Positions 1 through 8,438 of a stretch of DNA of 64,000 bases are shown piece after piece; within the stretch, counting starts at the first letter, position 1; the number at the start of each line of letters is the position of its first letter. The notes under the pieces were generated by a model. The model saw nothing but the letters and a program-made list of their open reading frames with translations. It did no database searches and had not been told where the DNA came from. The stretch is from Firmicutes bacterium UBA5286 (GTDB lineage: Bacteria > Bacillota > Proteinivoracia > UBA4975): the NCBI GenBank assembly GCA_002408465.1, contig DHSM01000013.1, positions 1-64,000 of the forward strand. The letters are read 5' to 3'. A program made the translations under genes and the position numbers.

Positions 1-249
1 TATTCGCGTGCTATGCTTTCTTGACTACCTTCTCCGAGCTAACAAAAAGCAACTTGCCCAAGTACAACCAGCAGGATTTGGTGGTAAGCATGTCGAATAA
101 TTACAAATACGGACGCCATTGTTATCTTTCCCATTTTCATTCTCTGATAATAGAATGCGGCAATAAAATCAATAGCTGTTCTTGAAGTGCAAAAACGAAT
201 CTGTGAGGCAACGCTGAGATAGCTTTACAATAAGGAGGGGTAAGTTGTT

Positions 250-1530
250 ATGTTCTTGGAAACGGGTGAGGCAAGGAAGTTAATGTTTTCTCTGCTTTTA
301 CTTTTTATTACACTAATCATACCGCTACATGCATATGCTGCCACAGTGCCAGTAAAAAGCATTACTATTAACGATCCTTATGTATGTTTTGCGTCTGGGA
401 TTAACTTTCAACTAACCTGTAAAATAAGCCCAACAAATGCAAGTAACAAAACCATTGTCTGGAAGTCAAGTAATACTTCGGTAGCTACTATTAGCTGGAA
501 AGGAGTAGTAACAACAAAGTCCCCCGGTACAACAATAATAAGTGCAGAAACCCCGGACAGGAGAGTTAGGGGAACTTGTCAATTATACGTGGTCGGAGTA
601 GGAGTAAAAGTAAAATCAATAAAAATGAACGTACCTACTTTGAAACTATCCCAAGGGGTCTTCATACCTTTATCAGTAGACTTTAGACCTGGCAATGCCT
701 CGAATAAGCAGCTTAAGTGGACATCAAACAAATCTTCAGTGGTGTACGTTAGCGAAAAAGGTGTAGTATCAGCTCTTAAGCCTGGAACTGCGATTATTAC
801 GGCGACCTCACAGGATGGCAAAAAGAAAACCAGCTGCAAAGTGACTGTGACTTGTTATTCTGCCAAACCTGAAAAAATGTACTGTGGGGTAACAAGTGGG
901 GAAAAAGTCCGAAAGGGCGGCAATAGCCGTGAAAGCGTTGCTACTGCGAAATTTGGAGATATTATAGAGGTCAATCGGAAGGTGACAGATTCATCAACTG
1001 GAAGACCGTGGGCATTTGTAACGGTAAATGGAAAAATCGGCTGGATGGATTATAGCTCTTTATTTCCGTCCAAACCAGTATGGCCAGTTGCCGGGAAGCT
1101 AATAACAAGCGACTTTCGCACTCCAACACGGAAAAATCACAATGGCGTTGATATTGAGGCTAATTTGGGTACTCCTATATTTGCAATTATGTCTGGTACT
1201 GTCGTAGAACTAAATAATTCTTGGAAATATGAAAATGGCGTGAAAGGAATAGCCGCTAATGGTAATTACGTAGTAATAAAAGGTTTCGACGGTAACACAT
1301 ACAGTTATCTACATATGAAAACTGTAAATGTTTGCAAGGGAGCAGTAGTAGGCTCTGGGCAAGAAATTGGTACTGTAGGCAATACAGGAAATTGTTTGAC
1401 CAAGGTTGGTGGTGATTGGGTTCGCCCTGGGCCTACGTCAACTCGAGGTTCTCACTTACATCTTGGTGTGAAAAATTTTAGGGGTGAATTTGTCGATCCC
1501 AAGTTGCTTATGCCTCAGAATAAACATTAA
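250..1530 (+). CDS. Secreted M23 metallopeptidase with two Ig-like (Big2) domains and an SH3-like domain
   Basis: Probable exported peptidoglycan endopeptidase. A hydrophobic signal segment lies at residues 11-30, with a likely cut after A30 (AYA/ATV). Two bacterial Ig-like (Big2) repeats follow at about 35-115 and 120-200, each ending in a GVVTTKSPGTT- or GVVSALKPGT-type motif. An SH3-like segment (about 205-270) could bind cell wall. The M23/LytM domain is at about 280-420 with zinc ligands H297 and D301 (HNGVD) and the H402-L-H404 motif. Start ATG 250 is preceded by AAGGAGGGG at 231-239; the second Met (residue 12) would also leave a signal peptide. It is monocistronic, and a weak hairpin follows at 1592-1624. 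The fold is clear; the cell wall bond cut is inferred. Confidence 0.88.
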   Translation: MFLETGEARKLMFSLLLLFITLIIPLHAYAATVPVKSITINDPYVCFASGINFQLTCKISPTNASNKTIVWKSSNTSVATISWKGVVTTKSPGTTIISAETPDRRVRGTCQLYVVGVGVKVKSIKMNVPTLKLSQGVFIPLSVDFRPGNASNKQLKWTSNKSSVVYVSEKGVVSALKPGTAIITATSQDGKKKTSCKVTVTCYSAKPEKMYCGVTSGEKVRKGGNSRESVATAKFGDIIEVNRKVTDSSTGRPWAFVTVNGKIGWMDYSSLFPSKPVWPVAGKLITSDFRTPTRKNHNGVDIEANLGTPIFAIMSGTVVELNNSWKYENGVKGIAANGNYVVIKGFDGNTYSYLHMKTVNVCKGAVVGSGQEIGTVGNTGNCLTKVGGDWVRPGPTSTRGSHLHLGVKNFRGEFVDPKLLMPQNKH

Positions 1531-1591
1531 TGGATGTCCAGTGTAACGTTAGCATCCGCGTGAAGAAGTATAAAGTTTTTAGGATGTTGTC

Positions 1592-1628
1592 GCTGCTCTG
1601 TTCCCTTGCCGGGAAAAGAGCGGCTTTT
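1592..1628 (+). terminator. Weak hairpin, possible terminator of the M23 gene
   Basis: An imperfect stem (GCTCTGTTCCC against GGGAAAAGAGC, one mismatch) is followed by a short T run. The rest of the gap 1531-1827 holds no convincing gene. Confidence 0.4.
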
Positions 1629-1821
1629 CCTTGCCCTCCTTGGGTGCTATTAGTGCAGAGACGGCAGTACTTCCCGAAAAGATAGGGATAACAGTAAACC
1701 AAACATTTAAGAACATGATTTGGCGTGGCCGAGTGATTCGGTTGCAAGACGTTACCTGCCTGATAGAATAAAAGAGAGATACGAAAGCGACAAAAGTTCG
1801 GATTTTTTCTTTTGGGTTAAA

Positions 1822-1847
1822 ATAAAAAATACTCCCGAAGGAGTATT
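1822..1847 (-). terminator. Rho-independent terminator of the SleB-like gene
   Basis: Perfect 8-bp stem AATACTCC / GGAGTATT with a CGAA tetraloop (1828-1847). On the minus strand it is followed by ATTTTTTATTTT and it overlaps the stop codon of the hydrolase gene. Confidence 0.85.
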
Positions 1848-2445
1848 AAATCGCAAAGACATGTTTGCCAATAGCTGTAATTATTTGTCTGGAGCGTATC
1901 CACCAGTTGGATGCAGTCGCCGGGTTATAGTAGAAGACTGCGCCGCCGCTGGGATCATTGCCTGCCAATGCTTCCTCTGCTGCTGCGTAGGCTGTGCTAT
2001 CTGGGGTAAGCCAGAATTGACCGTCCTGAACCGCAGTAAAAGCAGAGGGTTGAAAGATTACATCGTTAATGGTATCTGGGAAGTTTTCATGTTCCACTCT
2101 ATTAAGGATTACTGCAGCGATTGCAACCTGACCTTGGAAAGGCTCGCCCCGGGCTTCACTGTAGACGGCTCTGGCCAGGAGATCATATTCCTCCCCAGTC
2201 ACCGCTACTTCCATTTCCACTTTTTCTTCTGCTACTGCTTTAACTTCCGCTTTTTCTTTTTCTTCTACTGCTTCAACGGAAGGTGCTTTTTTCCCTTCAA
2301 CGTAATTTTGGTTTTTGTCAATTTCCGGACTGTTGTCTTGCTTGTATTCCTGGGCAATAACTTGCGCCCAGGCAAGGAGGAATACGGCTATACTGAGAAC
2401 AAGAGCGATTGTCTCAGGAACTCGTTTGATCTTAAAAATGCGCAT
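1846..2445 (-). CDS. SleB/CwlJ-type cell wall hydrolase
   Basis: Membrane-anchored or exported peptidoglycan hydrolase of the Hydrolase_2 (SleB/CwlJ) family, the group of cortex-lytic enzymes used in spore germination. Residues 13-31 form a membrane or signal segment. Residues 35-80 are a Glu/Lys/Val-rich linker. The catalytic domain fills about 86-199, with the family motif AVYSEARGEPFQGQ and the likely catalytic Glu at E97. The usual SleB N-terminal peptidoglycan-binding domain is absent, so it is nearer the short vegetative or CwlJ-like form. AAGGCGGTGAT precedes the ATG. A good promoter (TTGCAC, 17 bp, TATACT) lies upstream. Role in germination rather than growth is inferred. Confidence 0.85.
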   Translation of the reverse strand: MRIFKIKRVPETIALVLSIAVFLLAWAQVIAQEYKQDNSPEIDKNQNYVEGKKAPSVEAVEEKEKAEVKAVAEEKVEMEVAVTGEEYDLLARAVYSEARGEPFQGQVAIAAVILNRVEHENFPDTINDVIFQPSAFTAVQDGQFWLTPDSTAYAAAEEALAGNDPSGGAVFYYNPATASNWWIRSRQIITAIGKHVFAI

Positions 2446-2474
2446 GTTATCACCGCCTTGTTTTTATGGGTATT

Positions 2475-2503
2475 AGTATACGAAGAAAAATTGATTTGTG
2501 CAA
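2475..2503 (-). promoter_or_regulatory. Sigma-A promoter of the SleB-like gene
   Basis: On the minus strand TTGCAC (2503-2498) is separated by 17 bp from TATACT (2480-2475), about 30 bp before the start codon. Confidence 0.65.
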
Positions 2504-2591
2504 ACAGTAAATTTTACTTTGCCGGAAAATAGCAGGATTTTATTGTCGTTATGTTAACCTAGAATCCCTTAGGCTTAATATTCAAGGACAA

Positions 2592-2625
2592 TGGCTGATT
2601 AACCCTGCTCAGCCAGTTTTATTTT
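2592..2625 (+). terminator. Orphan terminator-like hairpin
   Basis: TGGCTGA / TCAGCCA with a 10-nt loop, then TTTTATTTTGCTTT. No intact plus-strand gene ends before it. It sits directly in front of the JetD fragment and may mark a deletion junction. Confidence 0.45.
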
Positions 2626-2656
2626 GCTTTAATTTTTGTTTTTGCATTAGCGGCGC

Positions 2657-3397
2657 TTGCCCGGGAACCTGCAGCATATCTCCGCTCCCACAATTGCCCA
2701 TCTGGACGGGGAGGAGTTTCTTGAAAGGGTATTCAGCAAGAGGTGCCTAAGGGACAGCAAGTATTTTGTGAACCACCTCCGAGCCAAGACAGCCAGTGTC
2801 TTGAGCCAATTCAAGCTGGGCAGCAGGGACTTAAGCGCCGATGAGATCCTGCAGGAGGCAGGGCTGTTTCGCTCCAGCGATGAACTGCTGTTCACCGGAC
2901 CAATATCTATTGAAATAAACAACCAAACCATAGACTTCACTCCCCTGAAATATGGGGCCGCCATCGGGGCCAGGACCGTGAAAGAACTGGAAATCAGTGC
3001 CCTGAAGGCGGATACAATAATTACTATTGAAAATAAAGCCAGCTACCGGGAATATTGCAGCCAGATGGATGATAATACTTTTGTTATCTACCTAGCAGGA
3101 TTCCCCGGCCCGATGAAAAGGTTATTTATGTATAAATTATATGGCCATGCCCAAAAATACTGCCAGGGAATCAGGTTCCTGCACTGGGGGGACATCGACC
3201 TGGGTGGTTTCAGGATTTTCAAGAGCCTAAAGGATGTTGTGCCGACTCTGGAAGCGTATTTGATGGACGCTAGTACGTTGTTAATGCATCGGGACCAATG
3301 TCAGGAGCTGAGCAAAGGGTACGGCATACAGCTGCAGAAACTCTTGGATGACCCGGGATATGTTGAGTTCCGAGAAGTGGTTGAGCAAGCTGACTAA
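2657..3397 (+). pseudogene. Orphan, truncated Wadjet JetD-like protein (Toprim-type C-terminal domain)
   Basis: Matches the nuclease subunit of Wadjet plasmid-defence systems (JetD, DUF2220/DUF3322). The Toprim-like metal site is intact: E125 in TIENKASY, then D179 and D181 in HWGDIDLGGF. At about 246 residues it is well short of a full JetD (roughly 350-400 residues, from family knowledge). A TAG lies in frame at 2648-2650, only a TTG with no ribosome site can start it, and the C-terminus stops at FREVVEQAD, where family members run on further. JetA, JetB and JetC are not nearby. It is most likely a remnant; a stand-alone DUF2220 protein is possible but less likely. Confidence 0.6.
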
Positions 3398-3510
3398 TAA
3401 TCGAGGAAGTCTTTTTGTTGCCTTAAATTCCAGGTCTTAGGCAGGGAAAGCGAGGTAATTTGTGGAATATTGTTGTTATATCGGAATTTCTGGAAGGGAA
3501 GAGGGGACCT

Positions 3511-5949
3511 ATGAATCTCAACATAGAACAAAAGAGGCTAATAACTGCCACACCTAGCGGCGCCATGTTGGTCCGGGGGGTCGCTGGATCGGGCAAGACC
3601 ACTGTAGCCGTCCAACGGGCGGGTTTCCTGCTGAATAACTACTGCCTGGATGATTCTGACCGGGTGCTTTTGGTCACCTTCAATAATACCTTGGTTAAGT
3701 ACCTTCGCTATTTGTATAACAAGGTAAACGATGAAGCAGAGGGATATGTCAGCCTGTTTGCCCCCAGCAAATCTCAGGTAGATATTATGACCATAGACAG
3801 CCTATTCTATCGCTGCTACTGCGACTACTTTGATCAGTCCCAGCGTTTTCAGTTGCTTTACGATAACCATAAGAAGTACCAGGTGTTGAGAAACTGTATT
3901 GCCGAGCTGCAAAAGAAATTCCCCGATGTCAATGTTCTTGATCTCAAGCATGCCATTTTCCTGCTTGACGAGCTTGATTGGATTCGTTCCTGCAATTACA
4001 TGGAACTGTCTGAGTACCAGAGTGCAGACCGTCTGGGACGCCAGAGCCTGAAGCAGACGGAGGGTCCCCAGCGTCTGCGCAAAAATTCCGAGACCCGCCA
4101 AGCAATTTATGAACTGCTGCTGGCTTTTGATGCGCGTTTGGAAGAAGAGGGTTTTATCGATTCAAAGGCCAGAGATCTTGCCGTATTAAAAAAGGCCCAG
4201 GAACAGCCTGAGCCTGTATATAGCCATATAATAGTGGATGAGAGCCAGGATCTGACTAGGGTGCAGTTGGAGTTTCTCAAGGCATTGTACAAGCCTGGAG
4301 ACTATTCCAGTCTCCTCTTTGTTGCCGATACTGCCCAAAGCATCTATCCCCACTCCTGGCTAGTACGGGGTCGGAGCTTTACCAGCATTGGCTTGGACCT
4401 GACAGGCAAGGGCAATGTTCTCAGCAAAAACTACCGGACGACAACTCAGATTGCCCGGTCTGCCTACAGCCTCATCGCAGAAAACTCAGAAATTGTTGAA
4501 GATGAGTACTATGTGGAACCGGCGCTGCTGGACAAGCAGGGCCAGTACCCGGTGTACAAGCACTTTTCTTCCGAGAAGAACGAGGCGGAATTTGTCGCCC
4601 GAGAAATAGGCATGTTGCTGAGTGAGTATCTGCCTGGGGAGATTATTGTCATTGCCAGGCAGTACAGGCAGCTGGAGATGGTTCAGCTGCAGCTGGAGGA
4701 GCATGGACTGGCCTGCAAGCTCCTGAAGGAGCGGGAAGTCACCTTTGACGACGATTGCATCAAGCTGCTGACCATACATTCCATCAAGGGATTGGAGTTC
4801 AAGGTTGTATTTATTGTGGGCCTCAATGATTCTGTCATTCCCTACTGTTCATATATAGATATGGAAGAGGGCATGCAGGAGATAACCGAGCGCAAGCTCT
4901 TGTATGTGGGGATGACCAGGGCCTCCGAGCGGTTGTACATGAGTTCCTGCGCCACACCCTCCAGGTTCATTAACAGCATCTCTCCCGGATACCTGCGCTT
5001 ATCCGGCAACAGCAGGTTCAGTCACCTATACAACATTCGCCCCGATGAATACCAGTTCGGGGAAAAGATTCTGGACATCTACAGCAAGGAAGAGAAGGTT
5101 CGGCAGTGGCTGCTGAAAGAGTTGCAGGACAAGTACAACTACCCCAGGGCCTTGTTGGCTGTGGAATACAAGGTTAACAACATGTCCCGAACGGGTTCGG
5201 TAGATATCTGCATTCAGGTAAACAGGGACAACAGACTGGTGCCATATATCTTCTGTGAGGTTAAGGCGCCGGGGAGTGGGACAGGGCAGGGCCTGGACCA
5301 AGTCAAGAGCTATATGAGCAATGCCAAGCACTGTCAGTATGGCCTGGTCACTGACGGCACGGAAATGATAATTATTGATGCCGACTTTCGCCAAATTGAC
5401 GACATTCCTGCCTTCAGCCAGCACATGCTGCCTAGCACCATGGAAAAGTACAGCTTCCAATGCTACAGCAGCAAGCAGAAATACATGATGGTGAGGGATT
5501 GCAATCTGTCCCAGGAAGTCATTGTCGAGACCGCTGCCGGCAGTGAAGTCTGCAGTGGGACTGAGCTGAAGCTGGTCCCTACCTATGAGGGAATCGCCGC
5601 CGGCCAGCCCATATACATGCAGGGCAAAAGCGAGGCCAGGTTCTACCTGCCTGTTCAGTGGCTGCGGGGAAGGGACTGCTACCTTCTCAAGGTCCAAGGG
5701 GACAGCATGGTGGATGCAGGTATAGATGATCAGGATTATGTCCTGATTCAACAGCAGTCCACAGCCCAAAACAGAGATATTGTCGCGGTGGCTATTGAAG
5801 ATGAGGCTACGCTAAAGCGGTTTGTGCGCATGGGGGACACTGTGCTGCTCATGCCCGAGAACCCAAAATATGAGCCAATTCAGCTCTCAGATAATCAGGC
5901 GAGGATTGTGGGCGTGGCAATTGGCTTGCTTAAGAAAGAGATAAAATAA
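3511..5949 (+). CDS. SF1 (UvrD-like) helicase - PD-(D/E)XK nuclease - LexA/S24 self-cleaving peptidase fusion
   Basis: Three-part protein of 812 residues (numbered from ATG 3511, which has GAAGAGGGG before it; a TTG at 3460 would add 17). The SF1 helicase part (about 1-490) has Walker A GVAGSGKTT (K29), Walker B VDESQD (D243, E244), the ADTAQSIY and NYRTTTQIA motifs, HSIKGLEF and VGMTRASERL. A middle domain (about 525-640) resembles the HSDR_N nuclease, with D565 and E583-V-K585. The C-terminal part (about 685-812) is a LexA-type S24 peptidase: cleavage motif AAGQP with A697-G698, Ser732 in GDSM and Lys769. The spacings G698-S732 (34) and S732-K769 (37) equal those of E. coli LexA (85-119-156). 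No DNA-binding HTH is seen. It appears to be a helicase-nuclease able to cut itself when RecA filaments form. No SOS box was found upstream. The role is inferred. Confidence 0.88.
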   Translation: MNLNIEQKRLITATPSGAMLVRGVAGSGKTTVAVQRAGFLLNNYCLDDSDRVLLVTFNNTLVKYLRYLYNKVNDEAEGYVSLFAPSKSQVDIMTIDSLFYRCYCDYFDQSQRFQLLYDNHKKYQVLRNCIAELQKKFPDVNVLDLKHAIFLLDELDWIRSCNYMELSEYQSADRLGRQSLKQTEGPQRLRKNSETRQAIYELLLAFDARLEEEGFIDSKARDLAVLKKAQEQPEPVYSHIIVDESQDLTRVQLEFLKALYKPGDYSSLLFVADTAQSIYPHSWLVRGRSFTSIGLDLTGKGNVLSKNYRTTTQIARSAYSLIAENSEIVEDEYYVEPALLDKQGQYPVYKHFSSEKNEAEFVAREIGMLLSEYLPGEIIVIARQYRQLEMVQLQLEEHGLACKLLKEREVTFDDDCIKLLTIHSIKGLEFKVVFIVGLNDSVIPYCSYIDMEEGMQEITERKLLYVGMTRASERLYMSSCATPSRFINSISPGYLRLSGNSRFSHLYNIRPDEYQFGEKILDIYSKEEKVRQWLLKELQDKYNYPRALLAVEYKVNNMSRTGSVDICIQVNRDNRLVPYIFCEVKAPGSGTGQGLDQVKSYMSNAKHCQYGLVTDGTEMIIIDADFRQIDDIPAFSQHMLPSTMEKYSFQCYSSKQKYMMVRDCNLSQEVIVETAAGSEVCSGTELKLVPTYEGIAAGQPIYMQGKSEARFYLPVQWLRGRDCYLLKVQGDSMVDAGIDDQDYVLIQQQSTAQNRDIVAVAIEDEATLKRFVRMGDTVLLMPENPKYEPIQLSDNQARIVGVAIGLLKKEIK

Positions 5950-5973
5950 AGGCGTGGCGATGCCTTAATCATT

Positions 5974-6213
5974 TTAGTGCCCCTGGTAATCGGCATCTTA
6001 GTCCTGAGAGATGCCGACCGTCGGGGATTGAGCAGAGTTTGGGCGCTGGCAGCAATTGCAGGAATAACTAACCGATGGCAATGCATTCTGCCTGGCAGGG
6101 GTCAGACTGAGAAAGCTGGGGCCGAGACGGCCCCCCCTTCATGTAAGGTGCAACCGGGCCTGGCCGTCTTCTTGCAGGATGCGGTCCACATCTACACCGG
6201 CCAAATCAGGTAA
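5974..6213 (+). pseudogene. Possible remnant of a small membrane protein
   Basis: A short open frame begins with a hydrophobic stretch (IILVPLVIGILVL) followed by RDADRRG, reminiscent of the end of small PLDc_N-like membrane proteins. It has no ribosome site or good start and its second half looks like random coding. The rest of 5950-6250 shows nothing else recognisable. Confidence 0.2.
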
Positions 6214-6252
6214 TAACTGATAGTATTTGCTTATCTACTATAAGGATTATCA

Positions 6253-6290
6253 TATTGACGTCAGGACGTTATAGCGTTATAATGTCAATA
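6253..6290 (+). promoter_or_regulatory. Promoter and probable autoregulatory operator of the toxin-antitoxin operon
   Basis: TTGACG (6255-6260), 17-bp spacer, TATAAT (6278-6283). The promoter is enclosed by a perfect inverted repeat TATTGAC (6253-6259) / GTCAATA (6284-6290) and contains two direct copies of CGTTATA (6267-6273, 6275-6281), 8 bp apart. This is the pattern expected of an RHH antitoxin binding site. Confidence 0.8.
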
Positions 6291-6303
6291 TGAGGTGATT
6301 ATT

Positions 6304-6537
6304 GTGAATAAAGGTGTCAGACGTTCAACTATATATTTTGAGCCTGAAATCCACAATGCTTTACGCGTAAAGGCTGTTTCCACCAATCGTTCTGTGTCTG
6401 AGTTGGTAAACGAGGCTGTCAGGAATGCTCTTCGTGAGGATCAAGAGGACTTGGCCGCTTTCGACGAACGTGTAAATGAGCCTACGATTAGCTACGAAAG
6501 TTTACTTAAGCGATTAAAGGCCAATGGTAAGCTATGA
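6304..6537 (+). CDS. Ribbon-helix-helix antitoxin
   Basis: 77-residue protein with an N-terminal ribbon-helix-helix fold: RRSTIYFEPEIHNALRVKA, then SVSELVNEAV. This is a CopG/RelB-like DNA-binding antitoxin. The acidic C-terminal tail would bind the toxin. GAGGTGA at 6292-6298 fits GTG 6304 (5-nt spacing) better than an upstream GTG at 6295. It overlaps the toxin gene by 14 bp, the usual layout for translational coupling. Likely represses its own promoter through the repeats just upstream. Confidence 0.85.
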   Translation: MNKGVRRSTIYFEPEIHNALRVKAVSTNRSVSELVNEAVRNALREDQEDLAAFDERVNEPTISYESLLKRLKANGKL

Positions 6538-6787
6538 ACTTCGTATCAAGGAGTCTGTTGCCAAGGATCTACGGCGTATTCCTGCAAAGGACATAGAGCG
6601 AATTCTTCAGCGCATTGAGTCCTTGCATGCTCAGCCACGGCCAGTCGGCTGTGAGAAGCTTTCTTCTCTAGAAAGGTACCGACTGCGCCAGGGAGAATAC
6701 CGAATAGTCTATGAAATTTTGGACAATGAATTTATTATCATCGTGGTTAAGGTCAGCCATCGACGTAGCGCATACAAGATTCCCTGA
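6524..6787 (+). CDS. RelE/ParE-family toxin
   Basis: 87-residue toxin of the RelE/ParE superfamily: N-terminal YELRIKESVAKDLRRIP, middle CEKLSSLERYRLRQGEYRIVYEI and C-terminal VSHRRSAYKI, all typical of RelE-type mRNA interferases. Basic residues R52 to R61 and the final HRR stretch would form the RNA-cutting surface. Second gene of the pair, overlapping the antitoxin by 14 bp and followed by a terminator. A gyrase-poisoning ParE activity cannot be excluded from sequence alone, though the GEYRIVYEI pattern favours RelE. Confidence 0.85.
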   Translation: MVSYELRIKESVAKDLRRIPAKDIERILQRIESLHAQPRPVGCEKLSSLERYRLRQGEYRIVYEILDNEFIIIVVKVSHRRSAYKIP

Positions 6788-6796
6788 AGAACCCAT

Positions 6797-6829
6797 TAAG
6801 CTGTCACTGCTGTGGCAGCTTATTTTATT
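6797..6829 (+). terminator. Terminator of the toxin-antitoxin operon
   Basis: TAAGCTG / CAGCTTA stem with an inner CAC/GTG pairing, followed by TTTTATT. Confidence 0.65.
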
Positions 6830-6887
6830 GGGGAAGTCAGTTTGGTTTTGAACCTTTTAGCTATTGGGGCTAATTATAAATCAGAAT

Positions 6888-6912
6888 GCGCCGGAGGAAA
6901 TCTCGCCGGCGC
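6888..6912 (+). repeat. GC-rich inverted repeat before the YfcC-type gene
   Basis: Perfect 7-bp arms GCGCCGG / CCGGCGC separated by 11 nt, about 75 bp before the start codon. No T run follows, so it is not an obvious terminator. It may be a leader structure or an operator. Confidence 0.3.
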
Positions 6913-6987
6913 TGTATTACAGGGAATTCATCTGCAGGAATTGCCATTGTTGGTAGCGAATTCTTCTAGTAAAGGAGGAAGAAGAAT

Positions 6988-8424
6988 TTGAGAGAAGATA
7001 GCAGTATCAAGATTGGCAAGCGAACCTTTCTGTCTGCAGTTATTATCCTTGGTTGTTTGATGATTGCTGCCGGTGTCCTTACCTATTTAATTCCCGCCGG
7101 GGAGTTTCAGAGGGAGTTTGTCGATGGACGGGAGATTGTTGTCCCCGAAACCTTTGAATATGTTGAAGGGCGGGGTTACCCGGTGTGGCGCTGGTTTACG
7201 GCGCCTTTTGAGGTCCTGTGGGGACCGGACAGCATAATGGTAATCTCGATCATTTTGTTCATCCTGATTATCGGCGGGTCCTTTGCTGTCCTGGAGAAGA
7301 CCGGGGTGCTGGCAGCGGCGATTGCCAAAATTGTGGCGGCGGTGGGGAAGCGAAAATACTTGCTGCTGTGCCTAATTACCTTGTTTTTCATGCTCTTTGG
7401 CTCACTGCTGGGCATCTTAGAGGAGATCGTGCCCTTGGTTCCCTTAGCTGTTGCCCTGGCTTGGTCCCTGGGCTGGGATTCGTTGACGGGCCTCGGGATG
7501 AGTTTGTTGGCCACTGCCTTTGGTTTTTCTGCCGCCCTTACTAATCCATTTACCATCGGCGTCGCCCAGCGGATTGCGGACCTGCCGGCCTTTTCCGGAA
7601 TCGGTTTCCGAGCAATAGTCTTCGTTTTGGTGTACATAGTCCTAATCGTTTTCCTACTTAGGCATGCTAAAAAGGTAGAGAAGAATCCCCAAGCTTCGCT
7701 GGTGTGGCGGGAAGATGCTAAGGCCCGGAGTCGCGACACTGCAGAGGAATTGAATATAAACCCTGCCAAGAGGGGTGCTCTGCTGTGGTTTGCCGGCACC
7801 TTGCTGGCGGTGCTGGGGGCAATCGTTTGCGCTTCCCTGATTCCCGGGTTGTCTGATTATACCATGCCCCTGGTAGCTCTTCTTTTCTTGGCTGGGGGCA
7901 TTGGCGCCGGGCTTCTGGCCGGCCAGGGCTGGGGAGTATTCAGGGCCTTTGGGCGGGGAGTCTTGGGAATCCTGCCGGGAATGTTCTTGATTATGATGGC
8001 AATGAGTGTCAAGTTCATCATATCTCAAGGCGGCGTAATGGATACTGTGCTTTTTTACGCCGCTGGCGCAATCTCCCAGACTTCCGCTGCCGGGGCTGCC
8101 CTCCTTTCCTATATAGTGGTCCTGGTTTTAGAATTTTACATCGGTTCGGCAACTGCCAAGGCCTTTTTGGTCATGCCCCTAATTACCCCACTGGCTGACC
8201 TGGTGGGGATTACCCGCCAGGTAGCGGTGCTGGCTTTTGCTTTTGGCGATGGTTTCACCAATGTGCTCTATCCCACCAACCCGCTTTTGCTGATTGCTTT
8301 GGGCCTGACTGTGGTCAGCTATCCCAAATGGTTTCGCTGGATAATCAGGTTGCAACTAGTGGTGATGGCGCTTTCGGTGCTGTTGTTGCTGGCAGCGGTG
8401 GCAATTAAATTGGGGCCGTTTTAA
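6988..8424 (+). CDS. YfcC-family (DcuC/arginine-ornithine antiporter-like) membrane transporter
   Basis: 478-residue integral membrane protein of the YfcC group in the ion transporter superfamily. About 12 hydrophobic segments are visible. The N-terminus carries the family pattern YLIPAGEFQRE, and a second conserved region reads IGSATAKAFLVMPLITPLADL, FGDGFTNVLYPTNPLLL. Family members move amino acids, dipeptides or dicarboxylates; the substrate here is unknown. TTG start with AAAGGAGG at a 9-nt spacing. It is followed 14 bp later by a zinc hydrolase of the M14-like type, so the pair may import and cleave a conjugated amino acid or small peptide. Confidence 0.8.
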   Translation: MREDSSIKIGKRTFLSAVIILGCLMIAAGVLTYLIPAGEFQREFVDGREIVVPETFEYVEGRGYPVWRWFTAPFEVLWGPDSIMVISIILFILIIGGSFAVLEKTGVLAAAIAKIVAAVGKRKYLLLCLITLFFMLFGSLLGILEEIVPLVPLAVALAWSLGWDSLTGLGMSLLATAFGFSAALTNPFTIGVAQRIADLPAFSGIGFRAIVFVLVYIVLIVFLLRHAKKVEKNPQASLVWREDAKARSRDTAEELNINPAKRGALLWFAGTLLAVLGAIVCASLIPGLSDYTMPLVALLFLAGGIGAGLLAGQGWGVFRAFGRGVLGILPGMFLIMMAMSVKFIISQGGVMDTVLFYAAGAISQTSAAGAALLSYIVVLVLEFYIGSATAKAFLVMPLITPLADLVGITRQVAVLAFAFGDGFTNVLYPTNPLLLIALGLTVVSYPKWFRWIIRLQLVVMALSVLLLLAAVAIKLGPF

Positions 8425-8438
8425 AGGGGGAGCGTTTA

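Noticed and set aside
1720..2532. Long plus-strand reading frame rich in Phe and Cys
   Set aside because: It is the antisense of the SleB-like gene and its Glu-rich linker; no ribosome site and no family features.
3398..3510. Possible LexA box before the helicase fusion
   Set aside because: No CGAAC-N4-GTTCG-like sequence was found.
6120..6212. Minus-strand frame reading DLAGVDVDRILQEDGQ
   Set aside because: Too short, no start and not recognisable; perhaps an old remnant.
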